Source of the DNA: Isoetes taiwanensis
Lineage: Eukaryota > Streptophyta > Lycopodiopsida > Isoetales > Isoetaceae
DNA: 64,000 nt
Direction: 5' to 3'
Assembly: GCA_021234155.1 (NCBI GenBank)
Contig: JAJEKV010000160.1
Coordinates: forward strand, 354,388 to 418,387
Shown: one piece after another, positions 1 through 10,774 of the stretch
How the letters are laid out: every line of letters starts with the position of its first letter
Position numbering within the stretch: position 1 is the first letter of the stretch
Notes under the pieces: generated by a model
The model's database searches: none
What the model was told of the DNA's origin: nothing
Seen by the model: only the letters and a program-made list of their open reading frames with translations
Program-made: the position numbers and the translations under genes

Positions 1-1383
1 CACAGCCACTAGATGTGGCCTGCTTTGGGCCATTCAAGGTCAAATTCACATAACAGGAGCAGGTATATGCATATTTTGATGACAGTGTGCAGCCAACTAC
101 AGATATGCACTCCATCCAAACGCTAATTGCGTCTCTTACTCCCAAAATATTCACTACTGGGTTTTCTTAAGATGTGACGGTCCTCGGTCGATAAGGTCAG
201 CTCTACCGCACCCTTGAAATGATAACATGGCTAAATTGATAATACGAGGTTGATGTTAATGGAGATGAAAGCATGCAAATAGTTTAAAGAACTTGCAGAT
301 GCAGCAAACATGGTAGTATCACGGTTTGCGGTGTGCCCCTAGCCCCCCACGATTCTGAAGAGATTTCAATCCATGAACCTCCTCTACAATTCCAGTCTGC
401 TCCCATTTTGAGCTTGCCGCAATTGCTCCCATCTGATCGCCATAGCTCAAAAAAGCTTCTCATTAACTCTAGAGCCAAAAGAAGTAAACCGGGGACATTA
501 CACCGCAAGGCAAGCTTTTTGTCACAGGGGATGAAATGATTGCAGCAAGAATTGAGCAAGAAAGAAAAAGCTAAGGATGCTGCTAGAGAGAGGAAAGAGA
601 AGTCGGATGAGAAGAAGAGGTTGCAATTGAGAGAAAAAGGCAAGAGAATTGGATGCAAAGAGAAGAGCTGAAGCAAAGGTCGTTAGAAGGTGCAAAAAAA
701 ACCCCGCAAGACGCCTTTTATGAAGAGTCCACCACAAATTTCAGGGCAGCATACTACTTTGAAGATAATGGTAAGTGCAAGTTCACACTTGTTCAAGGAA
801 AAAAGCTTCACAATTGCTCAAAAGAATGCTAGAGCTAGAGCCAGGAAGAGGCTAGATAAGCTAAGAGGAAGGGCAACCAATTGGGTGCAACCTGTTGTAC
901 CATTCCGTTGTGTCCAACCTACTGTTGAGCCAGTAGGTGTAATTGATGATGGTGAAAAAAATTTAGTTGTAGAGCATGATGTAGTTGAGGAACAAGAGGT
1001 AGAGAACAATAATTTGAGGCAAGATTTCATGCAGGACAGCCAAAATCCAAGTGAATTTGATGATGACTGCATTGGTTGCAGCATAGAAGACACTCACATA
1101 TGTTCTTGGGATGAAAGATGCCGAAAGAAGAAGCAAAAGTTGGAGCAGTCTAAAGCCTCTAAATCCCATGGGAATTTGGGATGAGAATCCTGAAGATATG
1201 TGGACTGCACCAGATGGTTATCATGGTAGGGATGACCATTTCAATCAGCCAATGCATGTGGTCCAGCAGGATTCTGATACCACTGATGGGTCTGATTTTG
1301 AGCCTCCAGCCAAGAAGACCAAGAACCTTGATGATTTGTACAGGCATGAGGCTGAACAACACTTGAAAAGCTTGGGAATGTGA
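1..1383 (+). pseudogene. Pogo-like DDE transposase, 3' part (copy A)
   Basis: The copy begins at the window edge, at the last catalytic Asp motif (PLDV; Asp codon at 12-14), and ends at the TGA at 1381-1383 after the C-terminal residues HLKSLGM shared by all copies. What remains is the end of the DDE_1 domain and the long tail: a Lys/Arg/Glu-rich predicted helix (about 540-690), a YEESTTN-FEDNGKCKFTL block (about 719-800), an acidic stretch around 930-1010, a small Cys-containing block (CIGCS, then CSWDE), and a charged C-terminus. The frame changes several times: around 120-240, near 570-700 and near 1170. Several breaks sit at CTG/CAG sites where the other copies differ. Everything upstream of the window is unseen, so the copy may be complete to the left. 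Confidence 0.75.
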
Positions 1384-2186
1384 GGCTGCTTCACTTGCAT
1401 AGTTTAGCTTTCAATTTAGCTTTCAGTTTACATGATCTCAACTTCAATTTTGTGTAAGAGTTCTATAAATCAATGAATGCATAATTTTGCTCTCTTGTTA
1501 AATCATGTCAGCTTATATATTGCAAAAGATGGAATGATTTGAAGTCTGATCTAAATTGCCTATCATTTTGGTAATCAACCCTCTTGATTATTGCATGGTA
1601 TTGTGTTTTTACCTTGAGGTGAATTTATGGCAATAGCTCTTGGAGCTTTTTGTCATCAATCCACCTCAAGGTGGTTTGATCTGTTTGCTGGTTTGCTGCA
1701 GGAGGGGATGAAATGGTTATAGCCATTGGCTATGAAGGTTCAAATCCTTCCATCCCTGTATTCATGTGTTTGTGTGGATGCATGCCTATATTGTTGTCTT
1801 TGAGTATGCCATTGAGATTTTTATGCGTGCTATATGAGATCCATGCTGATCCATGTTGTGTCCAAGATGTACCAATTGATGGCATGAGTTGCACCAAGTT
1901 GGATGCAGGTTGTACGATTTGAGGGCACAAGGTGGACTATCTGCAGTGCAAGCTGTACCATTGGAGTTCCTACATGTGCCATCTGTGGACTGCTCTGGGC
2001 CATAGTTAATAGTGCCATATTGGGCATGGATGTGCCAACAAGGGCCAAAAGGCACCTCTGTTCCATTGCATAATTCAGGTAACTCAGTTTTTATTTTGCT
2101 GTTTTTTTTTTCTCATTAGGTGTGTCAGGTTCTGGAGCACGAATTGATCTAAAAATTGCTTGCTGCAGATTGAATTTCATATGTGA
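1384..2186. other. Spacer downstream of transposase
   Basis: Apart from the tRNA-like element there is no convincing gene. The stretch just after the stop codon (TTCTATAAATCAATGAATG near 1460) is AT-rich and could hold a polyadenylation region. It is shared with units B and C. Confidence 0.5.
1705..1756 (+). ncRNA. tRNA-like hairpin, lacking a full cloverleaf
   Basis: A 6-bp acceptor-like pair (GGGATG at 1705-1710, CATCCC at 1751-1756) encloses a perfect 5-bp T-arm-like stem, GAAGG/CCTTC, with a TTCAAAT loop. The Pol III B-box-like string GGTTCAAATCC is present. Only about 23 nt lie between acceptor and T-arm, with one small stem (AATGG/CCATT), so a D-arm or anticodon arm is missing and no anticodon can be read. 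The same structure is conserved in unit B at 44634-44675. It may be a degenerate tRNA or a tRNA-derived SINE head. It is unlikely to be a working tRNA. Confidence 0.35.
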
Positions 2187-2737
2187 ACAGGCCATTTTTC
2201 TCTTAAGTGTTCCAAAGCCGGGCACCCTCCCTTACCAATTAACCTAAGAGGAAAAGAGTATCTGCTTCTCTACGATATATCTTCAGTTACTGGTTTGCGG
2301 GAAATTGAGGACTTTTATGCTTTTGTTGTAGATCTAGAATATTTCATTGACTTTGAGCTGGAAGTGCCAAGGGCAGTGATAACAGATGCCATACTCTGTC
2401 AAGGAGCAAAGTTGGAAAGCACCTCATTGTATGTGAGACCACTCTGCCACAACAGAAGTCAATGTCGATGATAGCTTGCTTACGGAGGGATATAAGAAAC
2501 ACTAGTGATGCCGCTGCGCTAGTTCCAAGCAAGTTACAAATTTCATGTCTGCCTAACCATACTGTAGCAGATATTATGCAGAAAGAAACAACTGGACCAT
2601 CTTCTGCTATAACAAATGCCTGTGCTACATCTCTTGGGGCAAGTTCTACTACAGATCCTACTACAAGTACTAATGATGTTGCTGCTGCAACCCTTCGGGG
2701 CGCTCAAATGCTTCAATGCTTTTCAGTTGGAAGATAA
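2187..2737 (+). pseudogene. Conserved two-frame coding remnant, unknown function
   Basis: An open frame of about 94 codons runs from 2187 to the TGA at 2469-2471 and includes the string REIEDFYAFVVDLEYFIDF, which has protein-like composition. It is overlapped in another frame by 2462-2737 (ATG at 2462), rich in Ser/Thr/Ala. The pair looks like one coding region broken by a frameshift. The B counterpart (about 45090-45690) is broken at different places, mostly at CTG/CAG sites. It follows the transposase in the same orientation and could be a second ORF or an exon of the element. I do not recognise the family. Confidence 0.3.
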
Positions 2738-3043
2738 TTTAACGTCCTCATGTTATGAACCATAGCTAGCAGCTTAATCAACACAACCCGAGCATCAACT
2801 GTTGCCAAAAGCATGTTATGAAAATGGTCTGCTTCTACACTTCTGCTTGAAAATGTCATTGTCGCATGCTAGTTGGCTAAACTCACTCAACTTGGCCACC
2901 TCTTAGAAATTACCCATGGATAAATGGCCATTCTGCATGATACAAATAGACGGTAATGACAAAGATAAGATAAGATAAGATGAAAAAAGGAATGGTATTT
3001 GAAGAACTAAGTCTGCAACTTCATCATCAAATGTAACTCTTAT

Positions 3044-3730
3044 TTATAATTCGTCCAAACTAATATCATTAAGGGCATCATGGAGAAGGCCAGAAACCAC
3101 TACGATCTTGTCACCATCCCCGCTCTCCCCGCCAAAGAAAAGTGCGTTTCTAACCAATGAACAAGATGAGGGTGACCACTGAACCTCAACTGCATAGATT
3201 GGTGGCACAATAAACATCAAAAACAGTCTAATGCCAGTATGAACTACAACACACATGATATGCATTAACTACAAGTCACAAGCAACCTCCACATGCTTAA
3301 CTGGCTTAATCACCAAGGTATCTATAAAAATATTATGTTGTTCTTGGGCGTCCCTTAGAAGTTTATCGGTATAAATATTCCTCTTGAGATATACAACCAT
3401 CCCACATCAACTTCAACCGGACCTTTGTCTTTTGGACTTATCTATGAATATCAAAGCTATGAATATCGAGCATAGAACAAAATCTTAAATGTGAGGGTTC
3501 AAAATGAGAAGTCCACATTGCATATCATGCTCCCTTCTGATAAAGGAAAAAATATAATGTCCACCATTACTAGAACATTTAGCATTTCCAGAAACGAACT
3601 GCAGCATAACCCGAGGAACCATGCAATGCTTGTAATAAGACCTTCCAAATGCATCATTCTGATCTACAAAAGAAAATAAGGATGCAATTGTGTCTTTCTC
3701 TAACTGACCTTTCTGTTTTTGTTTGTTCAT
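3044..3730 (-). pseudogene. Conserved minus-strand ORF pair, unknown function
   Basis: On the minus strand, 3485-3730 (81 codons) reads through a Phe/His/Cys-containing segment with the motif HCMVPRVMLQF. It is followed by 3044-3265 (73 codons), ending SGLLHDALNDISLDEL before a stop. The first ORF recurs in unit B at 46387-46650 with only small changes near its N-terminus. The second is shifted in B at CTG/CAG sites. They may be two exons of one minus-strand gene, since about 220 bp lie between them, but I saw no clear splice pair. The family is not recognised. This lies in the near-identical block shared by A and B. Confidence 0.25.
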
Positions 3731-4312
3731 CTAAACTTGTTAACAATGTTATGGTCTCTCTCGCGATATCTTTTATGTTTCAAAAAAATAGGATTCTACC
3801 TATGCACCATCCATTCTTTTCAAACGCATGCAATCTGATAGTTCCCCGCATATTCAGGCTACCCTGATCTGGAAAGAAAATGCGAGAACAACATCTTTCT
3901 TTTGCTATTATCTCTGGCCCTCCAAATGGCATATTCACTTCATATTACATAATCCACACTAATCTATGCCTTAGATTCAGGATATTCCAAGCATATTCTG
4001 CAAACCTCACAATCACGCCCAGGGTGGTTGGGCAAACCCACCCGTTCAAAGTATGAAAATAAAACAATGAACAAATCTCATGCTTAGTCAACAACCTCCA
4101 AATCCATGCCATCTAAAGGGCAACCAAAACCTTATTATAAAAGCAAAGAGCCTCTTAAGTCATTTGCTTGCACGATGTGGCTATTTCCATTTCTTTCTCC
4201 TAGGTAATCACTTCTATTTGCTTCCGTGATAATTTATTCTATTGCCTGATAATTGCGTGATATTCTATTTAGTTTGTATTTCTTGTAAGTTAATTAAAAC
4301 ATGATTCCCAGT

Positions 4313-4561
4313 TTAGCAATGACCAATAATGTCACAATCGAGGAAAGATTTTACCCTATTAGATTTCATAGATGTAGATGATAGCTTCAACATGTAATCC
4401 GAAATTGTTGCACCGGTTGCAATTCCTTGATGTTGGGGCATGTGGCAGCACCAAAATGCACCACTGGGAAAATTCTTGAACCCATTGTGATATTGTGCCA
4501 AAGGGCAAGGAAACGATGGATGGGTCATTAGGGGATTAGGGCTGGGGATGACAGATCTCAA
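4313..4561 (-). CDS. Hypothetical 82-aa ORF conserved in A and B
   Basis: This minus-strand ORF of 82 codons starts MRSVIPSPNPL and ends CDIIGHC. The predicted protein is identical in unit B (47220-47468). It contains HMPQHQG and several Cys and His residues, but no domain I can name. Because the surrounding DNA is also nearly identical, this does not prove selection on the protein. It may be a terminal exon or a chance frame. Confidence 0.2.
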   Translation of the reverse strand: MRSVIPSPNPLMTHPSFPCPLAQYHNGFKNFPSGAFWCCHMPQHQGIATGATISDYMLKLSSTSMKSNRVKSFLDCDIIGHC

Positions 4562-4724
4562 ATGAATCTGAATTTAACCAGCTAATTTGACGCCTTCAAA
4601 TTCCTTGTGTAGTTTGTGGTGTTCTTTTCCCGGAGCGGCCCTTCAATCGTTGCATAGACCGATCTTGCAATACTTAGTTTCCATGTCCGATTCTTTTCAT
4701 TGTCATCACTTCTTGGTTAGAGCT

Positions 4725-4961
4725 AAATATCCCACATGCCAAATGCTAAGATGGGGACAAACATTTCTTATATATATGTCTGCGATAATACTGAAAACTC
4801 AGCAAGCTGTGTGATGAGCACAGAGCGAACTATTCTTTCGCCTTTTACTAAAGAATACCGTGTGCTCGTCACAAATCGCGGCATATGCCATTTTTTGGGA
4901 TGCCTTCTCTTTGCAGAGGGCTCAACAAAAAACCAAATAGAAAATGTTGCAAAGCCTTTTC
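4725..4961 (+). repeat. 240-bp hairpin repeat, copy R1 (unit A)
   Basis: This is the first of four copies in unit A. It begins AAATATCCCACATGCC and ends GCAAAGCCTTTTC. Its core holds two nested inverted pairs, GAGCACA/TGTGCTC and ATTCTTT/AAAGAAT, which could fold into a long hairpin. It lies in a longer segment (about 4545-6600) that recurs, shortened, at about 13350-14880. Confidence 0.85.
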
Positions 4962-7100
4962 TTCTGCAGTCGTGGTAGATGGCTTTTGATAAGGTATCTT
5001 TTTTTTTGTTCTTTGTCCGTAATGCGTTTCTTGTAAATCTCCTCTTTTGGTTAGTACATATAGGACTAGGTAACTTATAGACACTGAAGTTGCAATAGAA
5101 TTAGTCTCTTTCACCTGTGTAAGGTATCATTCTAGGATAGGAAAGAGCTGAATCCGACTGCTGGAGCCTATAATTAGAGAGCATTGTATTATGAATAAAC
5201 AGAACAAATCTGCAGAGTTTGAGATGCCTGGTACATAACGGTGCATGAGATGCAAAAATTCGTTAGATATCAGAATGTGATGAGGGAGAGATCAACCACA
5301 TTTTCTTCCTTACAATGACTGTAGAAGGTATAGATTCCCCTAGCACAAGAAATGGCTAAAGAACCATGTAGCTAGTTGCAGTTTCAGTTGCAAAGTGTTT
5401 TCCTTTGTTGCCCAGAGTTTGTGATGAGGAGATTTAAGTTAGCTAAGGATGCAGTTAACTGTTAACCAGTTATAGTTTGCAGACATAGTAGCTCTTATGT
5501 TTGTCTGTGCATGCTTGCGTAGTATGTCTTCTACTTTATGATTTTTGTGCTGAGATTTTCAGTTATGTTCTTATGTTTGTTGTCCTGAATTTTCTTTTAT
5601 GCTTTTGTTGGTAATGCATTAAAGGTTTTGTTTGCAGATATGGTTCTTGCAAATGTGTTTTTTCATACATTTAGTTAGTAGATACATTGAGACTTTACAC
5701 AGCATGCACTGAGAGTTGAGATGTTGAACATTTTTGTCAACAATTACATATTGATCTGCCAGAAGGAAAGCATCATTACTGGCATATAAGGTTCGTGAGA
5801 TGCACAGAATGGTGTGACTGCTGGAAGGCAGGCATTATTGTTGACACATAAGATGCATGAGATGCAACGATCAGAATAAAGTGTACTAAACTACGTACGA
5901 TGAATGACAGTAGCATTTAATTTGTCCTTCACATTGATTGTGGAAAATATGGATTTCCATTGTATGCCCATAGAAAATCCGTGCTCTGAATCATGGGTTT
6001 CAAATGGAGCTCTCTAACGAGAACTCACACGTGAGCTAGGCAAGCAAGCCTAAAAACATGTACCAATCATGAGGAATTGAAGCACTTGATTGTGGCCCAT
6101 CCTCTAGTTTTGCTGGGATTTTATGCATATCTATAAATGGCCTCCACTTTCTCTATTTACTGTGGTGGGTTATGTATGCAATGCACATGTTCCATAGCAA
6201 TAAATGGGCCCTGTTCGCAACTGTCATTTTTTAAATAGATTTACCTCTGATTGGAATCCAACTACGCACACAAGACTTACAACATAAACAAGACAACTCC
6301 GCTGATGTGAGGCTTGAGTTATTATTTTCAGTTTTGTATGTCAGTGTTAGATGATTTTGAAGAAAGGAGTGCGAACTAGCTATGTGATGTGAAAGATGGA
6401 ATGGCTTCAAGGTTTTGTTTTTTCATGGCAGATTCAAGTCCTTGCAAAGTCCAATACTGCAGAAGCTGGAGACTCGGGCTTGGACAGAAACATGAGTCTT
6501 CTGTTTGGCTATATGCATTGTGCTCTATCATATTTTGTTCATAATATACAGATTTTTATCAAGTCATAATGAATAAACAAAAAGCATATGTTGTGTCTAG
6601 TATAATGTAGATGCAGGATTTTTTCAGGGAGTTTTTGCAGAGAGGTTGCTTTTTACAGTAAACTAATATGCTGTCCTATATCATGCTATTAACTTAAATC
6701 GGTCATGCTTTTGGCTTCTTGTGTATATAGAACCAATTGATTCGATATACCTTGTGATATTGAATATAACAAGGTTAAATTTGAAGACCATGAAACCTTG
6801 AGGTATTGTAATACAAAGACATTAAAAAAGAAATAAGATCTATTACTTTGACTTCTATTGAAATGTTTTAACAAATACAGGAGGCAAAACGCTACACAGT
6901 TGTCCAAAAGGGCCGTTTTATTGTTTTGAACAGAAGTATGTGGGAGCTAACTAAGGTGCACGATAACAGTAAGGGTAGACTCATGCTTCCATGTAATGTT
7001 ATTGCAATTACAGGCATAAGTATGAAGACGTCCAAATTTTTTAAATGCTCTTTCCTTAAGACCATTTTGCAACAGGGTCATTTATAGAAGACATGTTATG
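4962..7100. other. Long gene-free stretch
   Basis: The stretch is AT-rich and nearly identical to 47869-49830 of unit B apart from small deletions in B. It contains no convincing coding region. Parts (for example around 5740-5900 and 6450-6600) are diverged duplicates of 14340-14880, so it belongs to the local duplication that also spread the 240-bp repeat. Confidence 0.5.
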
Positions 7101-7109
7101 ACAATACAA

Positions 7110-7251
7110 CTAGTCAAACAAGAATTCAGAGAGAGGAATTTCAGGAAGCAGAACCTGTCTCAGCATTGCCTGCATATTCTCAAAGTAGGATGGCCATTTC
7201 GGATCCGTTGCTCCTTGCAGTAGCTTTAATGCACCCAAAAAGTAGTCATTT
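7110..7251 (-). pseudogene. Minus-strand gene fragment cut by the copia insertion
   Basis: A short minus-strand frame, ending PEIPLSEFLFD and a stop, runs up to the copia insertion point. In the empty site of unit B (about 49868-50100) the same DNA continues without interruption. There an adjacent frame includes AQFNAGDIQEGLIQF. The composition is protein-like, but I cannot name the family. The insertion and the frame breaks make it a non-functional fragment in A. Confidence 0.25.
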
Positions 7252-7259
7252 GAACTTAT

Positions 7260-7500
7260 TAGAAGTGCTTTCAGTGCTTCAGTGCTTTCAGTGCTTTCTA
7301 GATGACTATACATGCTTTGAGTTGAATCAAACCTTCTTGAATATCTCCAGACATCATTTGTTGCTGGCGTGGCATGTCTATATAAAATACAGTCACGCCC
7401 ATCCAACTTAGTTAGTCTTTTCAAACCGGTGGAAGGTTATGCTCTTGTATCTTCTTCATTCTTCAAGGAATACATTCTATTCTATAGTCCTTTTAGTTCA
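7260..7500 (+). repeat. Copia 5' LTR (anomalous)
   Basis: The repeat starts TTAGAAGTGCTT and ends TTTTAGTTCA directly before the primer-binding site. It matches the 3' LTR in the GATGACTATACATG, ACATCATTTG, GTGGCATGTCTATATA and CTTCATTCTTCAAGG blocks. Positions about 7315-7350 do not match the 3' LTR. They resemble host flank found at 12612-12645 instead, and GTGCTTTCA-type repeats are expanded just upstream. Confidence 0.8.
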
Positions 7501-7514
7501 TGGTATGAGCACGG
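7501..7514 (+). promoter_or_regulatory. Copia primer-binding site
   Basis: TGGTATGAGCACGG abuts the 5' LTR. The usual plant copia site complementary to initiator Met tRNA begins TGGTATCAGAGC. The match is good except for a missing dinucleotide exactly at the CAG, in keeping with the CHG-site damage seen across the window. Confidence 0.7.
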
Positions 7515-7929
7515 ATTTGAAGGATGAAGGAGAAACATGGTTGATCCAACTGATTCTTGATCTAGATTTGTAGATCAAAGGTAAAACCGTGAAGGTGAAG
7601 TGGATTTGTTTAGTCTTTAAATAAGCTAAATTGTGATTGAATCGGATAAGCAGGATGCCTGGAATCTTGCAATTCTTGCAAGAACAGGTTCAAGAGGGTT
7701 GATCAAAACTCTTGATGATTCTCATCTAAGATTGTGAGATATTTGAAATTTTCTAGCTGATTTGTGCCGGTTCTAATAGTAGAGTAAGCCATTAATTCAA
7801 ATTTAACCTCTCTTCTAATTTTAGAGTCAATTCTTTTTCGGCTCTTGTGGTCACGAAGCCTCTATTTTCGAATTTCCTGGTCTTTCTCAATTTTTACATT
7901 CTCCTCGCCCATTGTGCTCTTTTGTGCTT

Positions 7930-8690
7930 TATCATGGCGGTTAGTCATGATCCTTTCGAAATATTTTCAAAGATCCGTTCTTGATGATCATAATTGTTTT
8001 TACTTGGAGAGAAGCTTTCAAGACAAATCTTAATCTCAAGGATTTGGGTGAAGTTCTTGATATTCCTCCTATTTTCCCAAAACAGATGATGAAAAGAAGA
8101 AAGATTTCTATGCTCTCAATCATCTTGGGCTTGTATTTGCAGGGATTATCTTATGGATATTAAGGAGTTCTCTGGCCCGGAATGACCTTTTTTCTCGCAA
8201 AAGAAGTGTGTTCTTAAAGGTGAAGGACAACGTTTGTTATTCAGACCAAAATGGATAATCTGGTTAGTACATTGTTCCAAAGATGCGAGACTATTTTTGA
8301 AGCAACTCAAGACTTTACATGCCAGTATATTAGTCTTTGGAAGCAGAGATGAAAGAGGTGACTTATTCTTTATGCTTTGAAGGGGTTGTAAATGGCCGAT
8401 GAATACAAGCAGCCAAGATCAACACAAAAGTTCTACAAATTGGGAGAAATAGAATCAAGATTGATTTTCATCATCTACAACAACACTTGTTAGATGAAGA
8501 GCATGGAAAATAAGAGATCCATTCAAATTGAATGATTTATTATTCTCATACCATGGTTCCTTCTTATCTCTAAGATGCTACCAGATAAAACTACATCTTT
8601 AGAGGACAACTCGCCAAGATGGATATTTCACTTGCTGGTATTGTGGTAAGAAAGGTCATATGAAACGTCGATGTTGAAGTTGCAAAGAAG
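7930..8690 (+). pseudogene. Copia gag remnant with CCHC zinc knuckle
   Basis: The gag-like start is near ATGGCGGTTAGTCATG (7934). A segment resembling the plant copia gag polypeptide (a Trp-Arg-x-x-Phe block near 8004-8030, then NLKDLGEVLD) follows, broken by frameshifts. At 8633-8674 there is a perfect CX2CX4HX4C zinc knuckle, CWYCGKKGHMKRRC, immediately followed by an in-frame stop. In copia elements this protein forms the virus-like particle core and binds RNA. This copy is clearly non-functional as read. Confidence 0.65.
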
Positions 8691-9329
8691 AGTTTGTCAA
8701 TTTGCAAAAGAGAACTCAATGAATTTACTTTGCAAGTCTTTCTACTTCTTCAATTTCAAAAGGTGCCAAAGTTGCAAATTTGTTGATGAGTTAGAAGCTT
8801 CAATTTCTTGGTATTGTGCTGCAGAACATTTATTTCTAAGAAGAGTGATAGTTAATCATGATTCAAGATGATAGAAAACATCTAACATGCAAATCAAATG
8901 TATTTTCATCACTTCAAAGGTATGACTCTACAAGAAGTTGTTGTGAAGATGGCAATGGAAATCTTACATTTGCTAACCTTGAGCACAAGGAAAGGAACAT
9001 CTCATATGAATTAAAGTTTGATCCATCAATGACTTTCCAACTTAAGGATGTTCTTCTTGGTGTACCTTGGTTCTTTGGTTAAACATTAGTGTTAGCCCAT
9101 TTGATAGACAATTGGGTTTATCCATTTTTTTTTTGGGAGGTTTGGTCTACATCTTGCTATAAAAATCCATTACACTTTATTGATGTAAATTTGCTTGGTC
9201 CTCAAGAGAGGACATTTAAAAGAAGGTCCAAATGTGCTTCAAGGAAAGTTGAGTTCTCTTTTTTCCACCTTTTAAACAATCATCTCAAGAGTCTTCTCTC
9301 ATCTAAAACTCTTCAAACTCCGTAATCTT

Positions 9330-10110
9330 TGTGGCATGATATAGAGGTATGAAAACCCATGATTGCGCTTTGATTATAGCATCCAAATTAAATATGGACA
9401 CAAGGATTACCATCTCTTAAGTTTCAAGACCTTAAGATGCCATGCCCGCAGATTTAAAGTCCAGTGCACCTTATCCCAAACAAAGATATGCCATGGTTGG
9501 CATTGGCCATAGTCTTTTAGAGCTTATTCACAATGTATGTGGTTACATGCCTATTGAGTCATTCACCCGAGCAAGACTTTTTTGTGTTTGTGGATGTTTT
9601 TAGTAGGTACACATGGGTCTATACTCTTACATTTCAAATCTCAAGCTTTTTCTACATTCAAATCTTGAGGCCCTTTGGTTCCGGAATATTTCTACATCAA
9701 TCAAGGCTCCCAGAATGGTAATGCAAAGGAATATTTGTCTACCGATTTTGAAGATTATCCAAGGGTATTCATGGGAACTCATAGTGCCCTATGCACATTT
9801 ATTGGGTTATGAAATTGGTGGGGAATTTTTTGGATTTGGCAAGGAGCATGTTAAAACACAAGAATTTGTCTCCAATTTTTGGATGAGGCATGTTCCCTTG
9901 ATGTTATCATAACGAGCTCCAACAAAAGCTTTGAATGAAAAAACACCCTTTGAGGCTATTTTGGAGTTAATGACCATATATAACATCTTCGAGTATTTGG
10001 TTGTGTAGGATATGCTTCTTATCCTCGAAATCCTTTTCAAAAGAAAGGGAACATGGATAGGTCCTAAAATAAGGTCATATTCATTGGCTACACTTGGAGA
10101 ACATGAAGGC
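9330..10110 (+). pseudogene. Copia integrase remnant
   Basis: In several frames the order is: LWHD-like GAG-pre-integrase remnant (about 9337), ELIHNVCGYMPI-like block (about 9519-9560), the integrase core motif FVFVDVFSRYTWVYTL (about 9578-9625) with the first catalytic Asp, STDFEDY (about 9740), NRAP-TKALNEKTPFEA-like block (about 9910-9955), and VFIGY-like KVIFIGY (about 10072-10090). These are standard landmarks of copia integrase. The region is frameshifted throughout. Confidence 0.7.
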
Positions 10111-10774
10111 TTGAGATAAAAAGTGCGATAACAAGAATGGTTTTGCTATCCAAGAGTATGGAATTTCTGGAAGATGCTCAATACTCATTTGATTCTCAGT
10201 TTCTGATTGATTATGACAAGGCAATTTTCAATCTCTTTGATGTTGAACCCGGCCGAGAGCCGTTTCAAAATCTTGAAGTTCACTTTCATCTATGCCTCCA
10301 TACGTATTTTCATTACCTTCAAATGATGATCTTGTTGTTTTTCATGAATAGTATGGGTTCTTCTTGTTGAAGTCCATTTGATCACTCACCATCATCCTCT
10401 TTGTCTCTTCCCCGTTGTTCATGATTCCTCGTTTCTTTCCCCTGTTTCTCACACCCATTCTTTTCTTCCAATCCTTATATGATTTTGAGCCTCAAGTGAT
10501 TTACACATAACTTCCGACTTCACCATCATTGTCTCCTTTGTTCTCGAACTAAATCAAGTTGATTCTTTTGAGTATTCCTCCCGCTAGTGAATTGTACCCG
10601 AACGATTTGAACAAACTTGCTGATTTGTCTTTGAGTCCGGTGGCGGGCCGGGTGTTGGCAAAGATTTGGGTATTTGGTGTGATACATCTAATATGTGTAA
10701 TTATGCTTTGATGGTTAAAGTTCTTAATGATTGTGATCCTATCTTCTATGGTCAAGTTAACAAAAGTTGATCAT

